From Cetobacterium sp. 2A (GTDB lineage Bacteria > Fusobacteriota > Fusobacteriia > Fusobacteriales > Fusobacteriaceae), in contig NZ_JACFAJ010000011.1 in assembly GCF_014250685.1 (NCBI RefSeq), positions 62,001 through 126,000 on the forward strand: a DNA stretch of 64,000 nucleotides, read 5' to 3'. The notes under the pieces were generated by a model that did not search any database, was not told where the DNA came from, and saw nothing but the letters and a program-made list of their open reading frames with translations. Position 1 is the first letter of the stretch. Every line of letters begins with the position of its first letter. This document shows positions 7,989 to 17,121 of the stretch, piece after piece. The position numbers and the translations under genes were made by a program.

Positions 7989-9098
7989 ATGTTTCATAAA
8001 ATTATAAAAAAATATGAGAATTTTGAATACGATAATTTTTTTAAAAATGTAACATTAGAAAATATAAAACAGATAATTAGAAAAAGTGGAGAAAAAAATC
8101 TGAGTGATTTAGAATTTTTATCGCTTCTTTCACCAAAAGCAGATGATTTATTAGAAGAAATGGCTATAAAGAGTAACGAGATAACAAAGAGAAACTTTGG
8201 AAAAGAGATGCATTTATATGCTCCTATATATATTTCAAATATCTGTGATAATGAATGCACTTATTGTGGATTTAAAAAATCAAATGTCATAAAAAGAAGA
8301 CATCTCTCACTGGAAGAAATAGAAATTGAAGCAAAGTATATATCAGAAAATTTGGGAATTCATAGTATCATCCTTTTAACGGGAGAAAGTAATGTAAATT
8401 CTATTGAATACATAAAAAATAGTATTGAAATATTAAAAAAATATTTTGCTACAGTTATAATAGAAATACAGCCTTTAGACATTGTAGATTATGAAACATT
8501 AGTAGAAGCTGGATTAGATGGTGTAACCGTTTATCAGGAGTGTTATGAAGAAAATTTGTATGGTAAATACCATCTAAAAGGAAAAAAATCTGATTATTTC
8601 TATAGATTGGATACACCAGAAAGGGCAGCAATAGCAGATATAAGAAATGTAAATATTGGGGCACTTTTTGGATTAGGAAACGTAAAAAAAGAAGCCTTCT
8701 TAGCAGGAATACATGGAAAATATTTAATGGATAAATTTTTAAATACAGAATTTTCAATTTCAATTCCAAGAATAAAAGAAGCGTATCAGAATATAAAGCT
8801 TGAAAACATATTATCAGATAGAGAATTTGTTCAAATATTACTGGCTTATAGAATTTCATTTCCAACTTTGGGAATTAATATTTCAACTAGAGAGAATGGT
8901 GAGTTTAGAGATAATTTAATCCCTTTAGGTGTTACTAAATTTTCAGCTGGTTCAGTTACAGAAGTAGGGGGGTATTGCATCTCTAAAAATACAACTCCTC
9001 AATTTGAAACAAGTGATCATAGAAGTGTCGAAGAGATAGTTTCAATGTTAAAAGAAAAGGATTACCAACCAGTTTTTAAAAATTGGGAGGGAATATAG
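7989..9098 (+). CDS. thiH: 2-iminoacetate synthase ThiH (radical SAM)
   Basis: A 369-residue radical SAM enzyme that cleaves tyrosine to dehydroglycine (2-iminoacetate) and p-cresol. The cluster motif C-x3-C-x2-C is visible as CDNECTYC (C86, C90, C93). It has the usual ThiH N-terminal helical extension and the C-terminal SAGSVTEVGGY block. The ATG at 7989 is preferred over a TTG at 7977, which would touch the GAGGAG ribosome-binding site. The O2-independent ThiH route, rather than ThiO, fits an anaerobe. Confidence 0.95.
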   Translation: MFHKIIKKYENFEYDNFFKNVTLENIKQIIRKSGEKNLSDLEFLSLLSPKADDLLEEMAIKSNEITKRNFGKEMHLYAPIYISNICDNECTYCGFKKSNVIKRRHLSLEEIEIEAKYISENLGIHSIILLTGESNVNSIEYIKNSIEILKKYFATVIIEIQPLDIVDYETLVEAGLDGVTVYQECYEENLYGKYHLKGKKSDYFYRLDTPERAAIADIRNVNIGALFGLGNVKKEAFLAGIHGKYLMDKFLNTEFSISIPRIKEAYQNIKLENILSDREFVQILLAYRISFPTLGINISTRENGEFRDNLIPLGVTKFSAGSVTEVGGYCISKNTTPQFETSDHRSVEEIVSMLKEKDYQPVFKNWEGI

Positions 9099-9099
9099 G

Positions 9100-9636
9100 A
9101 TGAAAATTGGAATAGCTGGGTGTGGTGGAATTGGATCAAATGTTGCAATGCACTTAGTGAGAAGTAAAATAAGTAATTTAAAATTAGTAGATTTTGATGT
9201 AATAGAAGAAAGCAATTTAAATAGACAGTTTTACTTTAAAAATCAATTAGGGAAATATAAATCTCAAACGCTCAAAGAAAATTTATTAAAAATAGATGAG
9301 ACATTGGAAATTGAAGCTCTTGTTGAAAAAATTGAACTTGAAAATATTAATAATATTTTTAAAGACTGTGATTTAATTGTAGAGGCATTTGATAACAAAT
9401 TATATAAAAAACTTCTTATAGAAACCTGTAAAAACAAGACAATAATTTCCGCTAACGGAATAGCTGGAAGAGATTTAGAAAGTTTAAAATATAGAAAGTT
9501 AGGAAATCTTCATATCGTTGGAGATTTTTATAGTGATATTGATGAATATAAAACGTATTCAACGAAAGTTATGTTAGTAGCAAGTATAATGGCAAATATC
9601 GTATTAGATTATTTGGAGGATCGAAATGAGAAATAG
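9100..9636 (+). CDS. thiF: ThiS adenylyltransferase ThiF (short form)
   Basis: A 178-residue E1-like enzyme with GCGGIGSN (7-14), the adenylation arginine in NLNRQF (about 45-50) and the D-x-x-V-E-A-F-D block. It is shorter than MoeB-type enzymes and lacks the zinc-binding CxxC pairs, as in the short ThiF family found in clostridial and fusobacterial thi operons. It activates the C-terminal glycine of ThiS. It lies one base after thiH and overlaps thiE by 11 bases. Confidence 0.92.
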   Translation: MKIGIAGCGGIGSNVAMHLVRSKISNLKLVDFDVIEESNLNRQFYFKNQLGKYKSQTLKENLLKIDETLEIEALVEKIELENINNIFKDCDLIVEAFDNKLYKKLLIETCKNKTIISANGIAGRDLESLKYRKLGNLHIVGDFYSDIDEYKTYSTKVMLVASIMANIVLDYLEDRNEK

Positions 9637-10267
9637 AATAATCATTCCTGAAGGTATTTATGCAATAACTGATTCAAAGTCAGGAAAAAATAAAAATATT
9701 TTAGATTACTCGAGAGAAATTTTAGAAGCTGGAGTTAAAATTTTACAATATAGAGAAAAGAAAAAAAATACGAAAGAAAAATATCAAGAGGCTTTATTAC
9801 TAAGAAAACTAACAAGAGAATTTGGAGCAGTTTTTATAGTTAATGACGATATATCTATAGCTTTAGCTGTAGAAGCGGATGGAGTACATATTGGACAAGA
9901 TGATTTGCCTATTGAAGAAGTTAGAAAAATTTTAGGAGAACGTAAAATAATTGGAGTATCTACTCACAGTCCTGAACAAGCTAAAAAAGCAGCAGATTCT
10001 GGAGCAGATTATATAGGTGTTGGACCAATATTCGATACTGAGACAAAAGAAGATGTGTGTTCTACAGTTGGTCTTGAATACTTAGAATATGTTGAGAAAA
10101 ATTTATCGATTCCTTATGTAGCAATAGGAGGAATAAAAACCCATAATTTAAATGAAATTTTAAACGTTGGAGCTAAAAGAATAGCAATGGTATCTGAGCT
10201 AGTTGGTGCTAAGGATACCTATGCAATAACAAAAGATATAATTTCGTCACATTTTCCATTGAACTAA
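9626..10267 (+). CDS. thiE: Thiamine phosphate synthase ThiE
   Basis: A 213-residue TIM barrel that joins thiazole phosphate and HMP pyrophosphate. Typical blocks are YAITDS (10-15), LQYREK, VNDD, ADGVHIGQDD, GVSTH, YIGVGPIF and VAIGGI. GGAGGA precedes the ATG. It is the last gene of the operon; no thiC, thiD or thiM is present, so HMP must come from elsewhere. Its 3' end overlaps the convergent murR-type gene by 21 bases. Confidence 0.95.
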   Translation: MRNRIIIPEGIYAITDSKSGKNKNILDYSREILEAGVKILQYREKKKNTKEKYQEALLLRKLTREFGAVFIVNDDISIALAVEADGVHIGQDDLPIEEVRKILGERKIIGVSTHSPEQAKKAADSGADYIGVGPIFDTETKEDVCSTVGLEYLEYVEKNLSIPYVAIGGIKTHNLNEILNVGAKRIAMVSELVGAKDTYAITKDIISSHFPLN

Positions 10268-11059
10268 TTCTCTGCTTTTATTTATTTTTTTCATTGAGGC
10301 AGAAAAGTTTTTCTTAATTAAATTAATGAACAATACATCTATTAAAAATAGTTGAGAAATTCTTGAAGACATAGCAGAACTTCTTAAAGAATTTTCTTCA
10401 GATTTTGTAGTTAAATAATAATCTGACATTTTGGCTAAAGAGTTCTCGGAACCTGATGTTATTGAGAAAATAGAGATATTTTTACTCTTTGATTTTTCTA
10501 CAAAATTTAGAATAGAACTAGTCTCTCCAGAGTGAGAAATTGCAATAACTAAATCATTTTTATCAAAAGAAGAGAGCTGCATAAGTTGTTTATGTGGCTC
10601 TTCATAATAAAAAGCTAATTTCCCTATTTTAATTAGTTTGTAAACTAAATCCTGAGCTACTATTCCAGAACTTCCTATTCCTATAACCATTATTTTACTT
10701 TTTTTATTTAATAGATTTATAATTTCTTTTAAAGTACTTACGTCTATTCCTTCTCTAGTTTCATTTAAAGAATTCATTTCATCTGCACATATTTTTTTGA
10801 TTATAATATCTTCGTTATCTGAAACCGATACTTGATTATGAATAATAGGACTTATCATAAATTTATTTTCAAGTTCTTTAATAGTTGAGATTTTAAAATC
10901 TGAAAAACCTTTGTAGCCCATTTTTTTTACATATTTTATAACAGATGCTTGACTAACATCTAAATCCTGAGCTATTTTTGTAGAGCTGATATGTTCCAAA
11001 TGTTCTTTGTTGTGAATAATATATTCATGAATTTTATCAAAAACGGTTTTCTTTTTCAT
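10247..11059 (-). CDS. murR: MurR/RpiR family transcriptional regulator
   Basis: A 270-residue regulator with an N-terminal RpiR-type helix-turn-helix (STKIAQDLDVSQASVIKYVKKMGYKGF region) and a C-terminal SIS sugar-phosphate-binding domain (VIGIGSSG, AISHSGETSS). It is divergent from murQ-murP, so it most likely senses N-acetylmuramic acid 6-phosphate. The ATG at 11059 is chosen because GGAGG lies 5-9 bases upstream; the frame is open further but without a better start. The MurR name rests on context, since the family also covers other sugar phosphates. Confidence 0.85.
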   Translation of the reverse strand: MKKKTVFDKIHEYIIHNKEHLEHISSTKIAQDLDVSQASVIKYVKKMGYKGFSDFKISTIKELENKFMISPIIHNQVSVSDNEDIIIKKICADEMNSLNETREGIDVSTLKEIINLLNKKSKIMVIGIGSSGIVAQDLVYKLIKIGKLAFYYEEPHKQLMQLSSFDKNDLVIAISHSGETSSILNFVEKSKSKNISIFSITSGSENSLAKMSDYYLTTKSEENSLRSSAMSSRISQLFLIDVLFINLIKKNFSASMKKINKSRELVQWKM

Positions 11060-11141
11060 AGTTTCCTCCATTTCATTTGTGTTAACTATAGAATATTGAT
11101 TATTGTAAGACATTTTTATAAAATAATCAAATTTTTTCTCT

Positions 11142-11176
11142 ATTGACAAATCTTCGAAATAGTACTACATTAGTAC
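11142..11176 (+). promoter_or_regulatory. murQ-murP promoter with direct-repeat operator candidate
   Basis: TTGACA (11142-11147), a 17-bp spacer and TACATT (11165-11170). The heptamer TAGTACT occurs twice, at 11159-11165 and 11170-11176, one helical turn apart and straddling the -10 element. This is a good position for a MurR repressor site. Confidence 0.6.
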
Positions 11177-11234
11177 TGTATAGATTAAAAAATAAAAATA
11201 AAAATAATAATTATTACTTTTTGGAGGAAAATCG

Positions 11235-12140
11235 ATGAATTTAAACGCTTTAAAAACAGAGCAAAGAAATGAAAATACATTTACTATTGATGAACTTGAC
11301 TCTTATGGAATTATTTCCAAAATAAATGATGAGGATCAAACTGTTGCAATCAGTGTAAAAAATGAACTAGAAGATATAGCAAAAGCAGTTGATTTAATTG
11401 AAAAATCATTAAGTTCGGATGGAAGACTTATTTATATAGGAGCGGGAACTAGTGGAAGACTTGCTATTTTAGATTCAGCGGAGTGTCCTCCAACTTATGG
11501 ATTTGATTCAAATAGAATAATAAGTTTGATAGCAGGTGGAGAAGCTGCTTTCATTGGTGCGATTGAAGGCGTTGAGGATTCTAAAGATGAGGGTGTTGAA
11601 GATTTAAAGAGACTAAATTTAAGTTCTAAAGACGTTGTTGTTGGATTGGCTGCTAGTGGGAGAACTCCTTATGTTATAGAAGCTTTAAAGTATTCAAATG
11701 AAGTGGGAGCAGGAACTATTTCCATTGCATGCAATAAAAATACAAAGATTGGAAAATTAGGAAAGGTGAATATAGAAGTAGAGGTTGGTAGTGAGGCAAT
11801 TACTGGTTCTACTAGGATGAAATCTGGAACAGCACAAAAGATGATTTTAAATATGCTAAGTACTGCTGTAATGGTAAAATTAGGAAAGGTCTATAGCAAC
11901 TTGATGGTAAATGTTGGATCTTTTAATGAAAAATTAATTGAAAGACAAAAGAATATAGTTATGCAAGCTACAGGTGCCTCTAGAGAGCAAGCTACAGCTA
12001 TTTTAAATGAAACAGATAGAGATTGCAAGTTGTCAATATTTATGATTTTATCTGATGAAAACTTAGAGTCGGCAAAAGAAATCTTAAGTAAAAATGATTG
12101 GAATATAAAAAAGGCTTTAAAAAATTTAAATATTAAATAG
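11235..12140 (+). CDS. murQ: N-acetylmuramic acid 6-phosphate etherase MurQ
   Basis: A 301-residue SIS-domain lyase that splits the D-lactyl ether of MurNAc-6-P to give GlcNAc-6-P and lactate. Diagnostic blocks are GAGTSGRLAILDSAECPPT (75-93), GLAASGRTPYV, EAITGSTRMKSGTAQK and a C-terminal UBA-like helical tail. Length matches E. coli MurQ (298). GGAGG precedes the ATG. It sits directly before the PTS transporter that imports and phosphorylates MurNAc. Confidence 0.97.
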   Translation: MNLNALKTEQRNENTFTIDELDSYGIISKINDEDQTVAISVKNELEDIAKAVDLIEKSLSSDGRLIYIGAGTSGRLAILDSAECPPTYGFDSNRIISLIAGGEAAFIGAIEGVEDSKDEGVEDLKRLNLSSKDVVVGLAASGRTPYVIEALKYSNEVGAGTISIACNKNTKIGKLGKVNIEVEVGSEAITGSTRMKSGTAQKMILNMLSTAVMVKLGKVYSNLMVNVGSFNEKLIERQKNIVMQATGASREQATAILNETDRDCKLSIFMILSDENLESAKEILSKNDWNIKKALKNLNIK

Positions 12141-12155
12141 GGGGAAGTGAGAAAA

Positions 12156-13556
12156 GTGGATTATAATTTTTTAGCAAAAAATATCATTTCAAATTTGGGT
12201 GGAAAAGAAAATATTGCAGCTGTTACAAATTGTATGACAAGGGTTAGAGTAAATGTTAAGAACAAGGAAATGGTAAATTTTGATTCTCTTTCAAATTTAT
12301 CAGGAGTTATAAAAGTAATTGATGATGAAACGATACAAGTTGTAGTTGGACCTGGAAAGTCAAGAAAAATTAAAGATATAATGTCTGAAATTTTAGGCGA
12401 TGACATTCAACAGGAAGAGCAATGGAAAGAAAATAAGGAGAAAATAAAATCTAAGAATCAAAGTGGATTAAAGCAGACTTTAAGAAAAATTGGAAATATT
12501 TTTGTTCCATTAATTCCGGCTATTATCGCAGCAGGTCTTTTAAATGGAATAGCTGGATACTTTGAAAATGTTCTTAAAGCAGAAGGGATTTTAGATTTTC
12601 CGTTGTGGTTAACATTTATGAAAACTATAGGTGGAGCTTTATTTAGTTCTTTTGCAATTTTTGTAGGTATCAATGCAGCTAAAGAGTTTGGAGCTACTCC
12701 AGGTCTTGGTGGAATAATTGGTGGAATAACTATTAGTTCATCTATTAATCAATTTTCAAAAGCTATGGGATTATTCAATTCTGATGTACCACTTAATTCT
12801 ATATTAACAACTGGAAAAGGTGGAATAATAGGAGTTATTTTAGGGGTATGGATTTTATCTATAGTGGAAAAAAAATTAAGAAAAATTATACCAGATATGT
12901 TCGATACAATTATAACTCCAACAATTTCTGTTTCAGTTGCTGCATTTTTTACAATATTTATTATAATGCCTTTAGCTGGATTTGTATCCGATGGTATAAT
13001 TAAGGTTTTAGAGACTCTGATTATGACACAGGGGCCTTTGGCTATAATATCAGGGTTTGTATTGGCAGCTTTATTCTTGCCGCTTTTATCAGTTGGATTA
13101 CATCATGGTTTAATACCGTTTTATATGATACAACTTCAACAATTTGGACAAATTTCATTATTTGCTATTTTATGTATGGCTGGGCCAGCTCAGATAGGTG
13201 GAGCTCTAGCAATATATTTTAAAGCTAAAGATAATAAAAAACTTAGAGAAATTATTTCTAGTGCTCTGCCAGTTGGAGTATTAGGAGTAGGTGAACCACT
13301 ACTTTATGGTGTAACATTGCCTTTAGGAAAGCCATTTATTACTGCATGTATAGGTGGAGGATTTGGAGGTATAGTTGCAGCTGTTACAGGAGTAGCAACG
13401 ACTTCATTTGGTCCAGCAGGAGTGACTGCAATTCCACTTGTAGTACCTGGAAAAATCCTTTATTATATTTTAGGGTTAACAACTTCATTTATTTGTGGAT
13501 TCATTTTAACATATTACTTTGGAGTACCTGATGATATAAATGAAATAAAGGTTTAA
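12156..13556 (+). CDS. murP: PTS EIIBC transporter, MurNAc-type
   Basis: A 466-residue membrane permease with an N-terminal EIIB domain (phosphorylated Cys26 in TNCMTRVRV) and a C-terminal EIIC domain with about ten membrane segments, including the SVGLHHGLIPFY and GVGEPLLYGV blocks. There is no EIIA domain, as in MurP, so a separate EIIA must donate phosphate. The start is placed at the GTG at 12156 because it gives the usual family N-terminus and proper spacing from GGGG; a GTG at 12147 is an alternative. Specificity for MurNAc is inferred from murQ next door. Confidence 0.9.
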   Translation: MDYNFLAKNIISNLGGKENIAAVTNCMTRVRVNVKNKEMVNFDSLSNLSGVIKVIDDETIQVVVGPGKSRKIKDIMSEILGDDIQQEEQWKENKEKIKSKNQSGLKQTLRKIGNIFVPLIPAIIAAGLLNGIAGYFENVLKAEGILDFPLWLTFMKTIGGALFSSFAIFVGINAAKEFGATPGLGGIIGGITISSSINQFSKAMGLFNSDVPLNSILTTGKGGIIGVILGVWILSIVEKKLRKIIPDMFDTIITPTISVSVAAFFTIFIIMPLAGFVSDGIIKVLETLIMTQGPLAIISGFVLAALFLPLLSVGLHHGLIPFYMIQLQQFGQISLFAILCMAGPAQIGGALAIYFKAKDNKKLREIISSALPVGVLGVGEPLLYGVTLPLGKPFITACIGGGFGGIVAAVTGVATTSFGPAGVTAIPLVVPGKILYYILGLTTSFICGFILTYYFGVPDDINEIKV

Positions 13557-13558
13557 AG

Positions 13559-14338
13559 ATGTTGGTAAATATAATTTATGGAATAATAGTCCTTATAGCA
13601 ACAACTATTGGTTCTATTGCAGGAATAGGAGGCGGAGTGATTATAAAACCCGCCTTCGACACTCTTGGGATTCATAACCCAACAACTATATCATTTTATT
13701 CTTCTATTGCAGTTTTTACGATGGCGCTTATATCAATCCTAAAATTATTGAAAACGGGAGTTGTTTTGAAAAAGGAAATAATTCTTCCAATATCTTTTGG
13801 ATCTATAATTGGAGGGATTTTAGGAGAAAGACTATTTAACTATATTCTGAAAAACTTAAAAAATGTAAATGATATAAAAGTAATCCAATCATCATTACTA
13901 TTATTTTCTTTGTTTTTAATTTTGTTTTATACTTTAAATAAACATAAAATTAAAACGTTTAACCTAAAAAATAAATTTTGGATTTTTTTTATAGGGATGT
14001 GCCTTGGTTGTATATCAATATTTTTAGGTATTGGTGGAGGACCTTTAAATATAGCTTTGATGACAATATTTTTTTCATATGAAGCAAAAGAGGCTGCAGT
14101 TTATTCAATTGCTACCATATTTTTTTCTCAGTGTTCTAAACTTATTGATATTTCATTAAAAGGAAATTTTCTTGAATTTGATTTGTTACCATTACCTTTC
14201 ATATGTATATTTGCAATTATAGGTGGATTTATTGGAACAAATTTAAATAGAAAATTTGATTCTAAAAAGATAGAAAGGATATATATTATTACTATATTTT
14301 GTTTGAGTTCACTTTGTGTAGTAAATATTTTAAGTTAA
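13559..14338 (+). CDS. TauE/SafE family anion exporter
   Basis: A 259-residue membrane protein with about eight hydrophobic segments and the internal duplication of the family: GSIAGIGGGVIIKP near residue 20 and ISIFLGIGGGPLNIAL near residue 155. Members export sulfite, sulfoacetate or other organic anions. It starts two bases after the MurP stop, so it is cotranscribed with the MurNAc genes. Its substrate is not known; export of a by-product such as lactate or acetate would fit the context but is a guess. Confidence 0.85.
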   Translation: MLVNIIYGIIVLIATTIGSIAGIGGGVIIKPAFDTLGIHNPTTISFYSSIAVFTMALISILKLLKTGVVLKKEIILPISFGSIIGGILGERLFNYILKNLKNVNDIKVIQSSLLLFSLFLILFYTLNKHKIKTFNLKNKFWIFFIGMCLGCISIFLGIGGGPLNIALMTIFFSYEAKEAAVYSIATIFFSQCSKLIDISLKGNFLEFDLLPLPFICIFAIIGGFIGTNLNRKFDSKKIERIYIITIFCLSSLCVVNILS

Positions 14339-14342
14339 AAAA

Positions 14343-14369
14343 AGCCGAGCTAACTAGCCCGGCTTTTTT
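14343..14369. terminator. Bidirectional rho-independent terminator
   Basis: A GC-rich stem (14343-14350 with 14357-14364, one mismatch) with A-run and T-run flanks, between convergent genes. Confidence 0.85.
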
Positions 14370-14370
14370 A

Positions 14371-15687
14371 TTATGCTTTTATTATTTTATCGTTTGATTC
14401 CATAAATGATAGGTAATCTTCTTTAGTCATAGTTGGTTTAAAGTTATCTAAAATTTTCTTAGCTTTTGTAGCTTCGTTAGCTAGTAAATCTACAACTGTT
14501 AGAGCCATAGCTTTAGCAGGAACGATATAAGCTAATTCTTCATCTGTTATTTGGTATTCTCTTGTATGTAGAGCACCTTTAATTCCACCAAACATAGGGT
14601 GAAGAGTAGGGATTAAATGAGATACATCACCAAAATCAAATGATCCAGTAAAGTCTCCACCTTCAATCATATCCTCTTTTAGTCCTAGGAACTCTAAGTT
14701 TTCTTTTAAAACTTCTTCCATAGAATCATGTTTTAAAATTGGAAGATATCCTGGAATTTCTGTTATTTCAATACTCGCTCCAACTGCATGAGCTCCAGCA
14801 ATTAGTCCTCTGTTTACTTTATAATTGGCATCAACCATTCCCTCAATTGTTCTAGCTCTAACATACGACTCCATTCTAACGTCGGCTGGAACAACGTTTA
14901 CTATGTCTCCACCTTTAGTGATGATTGGATGGAATCTTACTTTATCACTCTCTTTAAATGTTTCTCTTTGAGCATGTACGTTATTAATTGCAAGCATAGC
15001 AGCATTTAATGCGTTTATACCTTCATATGGAGCTGATCCAGCATGAGATTCCTTTCCGATAAACTTAACTTGCTTTCCAATAAATCCATTACTTACAGGT
15101 CCTGTTAACACTTTTTTATCTCCAAGATCTAAAGAGTGGAACATTATTGCCATATTTACATCATCTAAAGTTCCGTTGTATATCATTTCTTGTTTTCCAC
15201 CGAAATATTTTATTTTTCCAGCAGCTCTTAGACTACTTCTGTAATCTAATTCAACAAACTCTTCAGCAGGTGTTGCCATAAAATCAACTTTTCCATCTAA
15301 AAATTCTAAGACACCAGATTTTACTATTCCAACAGCAGCTCCTAACATTCCACCAATTTGAACATTGTGTCCACAAGCATGAATTGCTCCAAGAGAGTTT
15401 GCATCACAGTGATCGTTACAAGAAATAGCATCTAGTTCTCCTAGAACAGCAACTTTAGGACCAGATGATTGTTCATTAGCTCTAGCTCTACAACCTGTGT
15501 AAGCAATTCCTTCCTCAACATTTAATCCAAGTTCATTTTTAAAAAATTCACTTACAATCTTTGTACTTTCAAATTCTTTATATCCGAATTCTGGAGTAGA
15601 ATAAATTTTTCTTCCAGCTTCGATTATTTTATCTCTATTCTCATCAATAGCTTTGATTACCTTTTCTTTTAGTTCTTTAATATCCAT
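14371..15687 (-). CDS. M20 family amidohydrolase (AbgB-like)
   Basis: A 438-residue zinc/manganese aminoacylase of the M20D group (AbgB/HipO-like). Metal-binding blocks are ACGHN (about 126-130), the catalytic Glu pair in ATPAEEF, a His in MFHSLDLG and a C-terminal His in LHPMFGG. A dimerisation domain follows GKESHAGSAP. Such enzymes release an amino acid from an N-acyl or p-aminobenzoyl conjugate. GGAGGG precedes the ATG. It is the last gene of an operon with the two DUF3100-type membrane proteins, so it probably hydrolyses what they import. Confidence 0.85.
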   Translation of the reverse strand: MDIKELKEKVIKAIDENRDKIIEAGRKIYSTPEFGYKEFESTKIVSEFFKNELGLNVEEGIAYTGCRARANEQSSGPKVAVLGELDAISCNDHCDANSLGAIHACGHNVQIGGMLGAAVGIVKSGVLEFLDGKVDFMATPAEEFVELDYRSSLRAAGKIKYFGGKQEMIYNGTLDDVNMAIMFHSLDLGDKKVLTGPVSNGFIGKQVKFIGKESHAGSAPYEGINALNAAMLAINNVHAQRETFKESDKVRFHPIITKGGDIVNVVPADVRMESYVRARTIEGMVDANYKVNRGLIAGAHAVGASIEITEIPGYLPILKHDSMEEVLKENLEFLGLKEDMIEGGDFTGSFDFGDVSHLIPTLHPMFGGIKGALHTREYQITDEELAYIVPAKAMALTVVDLLANEATKAKKILDNFKPTMTKEDYLSFMESNDKIIKA

Positions 15688-15716
15688 AATACACCCTCCA
15701 ATTAAATTTTATATAT

Positions 15717-16184
15717 TTAAATTTCTCCTCTTAATTTCATTACTGCTTCAGCAATAAGAGCACATGCAAAGAATATTGAGATGAAAACGATTACAGAAAT
15801 TAAAGCAATTTTCCAAGACATACTTTTTAATTCCTCAATTTTATTTCCAACAGAAATTCCAGCAAATGCAAGTAAAGGAGTTGTAATTGCCATAAAGTTT
15901 ATTTTATTAGTATAGTACATAAAAGGGCCCGATAATGGATTATAAGGAATACTTAATGCAAAACCAAGTATTGTAACCCATCCAAAAGCTGGAAATATTG
16001 ACTTTGGAAAAACTTCTTTTATAGTTAAAGCTATTAGCGCAACTGCAAAAATCATAACCATTCCTGGGATACTTTCTATTATAGAAGTTCCTAATCCTAC
16101 TTTTTGACAAAGTAAAACTAACATCCCACATAAAATAAGTATTTTAGTTTGATTTAACATTTTATTAACATTAATTGCTTGCAT
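15717..16184 (-). CDS. Small membrane protein, partner of the DUF3100 transporter
   Basis: A 155-residue hydrophobic protein with four or five predicted membrane segments and a short cytoplasmic N-terminus. It overlaps the DUF3100 gene by 14 bases, which suggests translational coupling and a two-subunit transporter. GAGGAG precedes the ATG at 16184. I do not recognise a catalytic motif. The pairing with DUF3100 and an M20 amidohydrolase is the main clue to its role. Confidence 0.7.
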   Translation of the reverse strand: MQAINVNKMLNQTKILILCGMLVLLCQKVGLGTSIIESIPGMVMIFAVALIALTIKEVFPKSIFPAFGWVTILGFALSIPYNPLSGPFMYYTNKINFMAITTPLLAFAGISVGNKIEELKSMSWKIALISVIVFISIFFACALIAEAVMKLRGEI

Positions 16185-16998
16185 TAGATTTCACTCCTCT
16201 TCTTCCTAATTTTGGTTCTAAGATGGCATAAAGTTTATTAGTTAATGGTAACGTTATGAATATTAAGAAGTTTACTCCAGTTATACCAGAAAGCATATTA
16301 CTAGTCGCAGCATACGCAACAACTGTATCTCTCATTTCAAATGGAACCGTCTCAGCTAATGCTGCAACTGCTGCCGTCATCATACTTCCACTTCCTACTC
16401 CACACGCCATTCCTAAAGCATAAGGGTGAATTCCTGTATGAATTGAAACTGATCCTAATATACCAAAAACAATTGTTCCTAGAACTGTTCCAATTAAATA
16501 AGTTCCTAGAACTCCACTTCCTTCTGGTGAATCAATACCATATTTTTCTCCAATTACACCAAGTGATGGTTCTCTACTGATACTTGATGTAGCTCCAACA
16601 GCCTCTCTTTTCATTCCTAAGAAAAGTGCTAATGGAAGAGCAATTAGTGGTGAAAGAATATGTCCAAATTCCTGTGCTAAGAATGCTGGTCCAGCTTCAA
16701 TTATTTTTTGAAAATTTGGTCCTGCCAATGTTCCATATTTAACTCCCAAAATAAGAAGGGCCATACCTACAAACTCTCCTGCAAGTTTCACCTCTTTGTT
16801 TCCTAAAACCTTTTGTAAAGCTTTAATTTTTTTTCCTAATAAATCTGGTGTTATTATTAATCCAATTGCAACTGCATAAAGCATAGGAAAAAGAATTATA
16901 TTTACTTTTCCAACTGGAATTGAAATTTTACCTATCAGTTCACACAGCACTATAATAAGAGCTGAAACTATAAGTAATTTGCTAGTAACTTGTTTCAT
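16171..16998 (-). CDS. DUF3100 family membrane protein
   Basis: A 275-residue protein with about eight hydrophobic segments. It has DUF3100-like features: a GREPS-like loop (SSISREPSLGVIGEKYG) in the middle, followed by the glycine-rich ALGMACGVGSGSMMTAAVAAL segment. The family is a predicted transporter. It is the first gene of a three-gene unit with its own promoter (17053-17081) downstream of a regulator on the same strand. The substrate is unknown; an N-acyl amino acid or aminobenzoyl-glutamate-like conjugate would fit the linked amidohydrolase. Confidence 0.75.
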   Translation of the reverse strand: MKQVTSKLLIVSALIIVLCELIGKISIPVGKVNIILFPMLYAVAIGLIITPDLLGKKIKALQKVLGNKEVKLAGEFVGMALLILGVKYGTLAGPNFQKIIEAGPAFLAQEFGHILSPLIALPLALFLGMKREAVGATSSISREPSLGVIGEKYGIDSPEGSGVLGTYLIGTVLGTIVFGILGSVSIHTGIHPYALGMACGVGSGSMMTAAVAALAETVPFEMRDTVVAYAATSNMLSGITGVNFLIFITLPLTNKLYAILEPKLGRRGVKSNASN

Positions 16999-17052
16999 GT
17001 TATTTTCCTCCCAAAATTTGTCCTTAATAGGTCTTTAATTACCTTGATGATA

Positions 17053-17081
17053 TTTATACTACTTTTAAGACTAAATGTCAA
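17053..17081 (-). promoter_or_regulatory. Promoter of the DUF3100-amidohydrolase operon
   Basis: On the minus strand: TTGACA (17076-17081), a 17-bp spacer, TATAAA (17053-17058). It lies between the regulator gene and the DUF3100 gene. Confidence 0.75.
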
Positions 17082-17121
17082 CAATAAATTCTATAATAAA
17101 ACATTTTATATTAGATAATAA

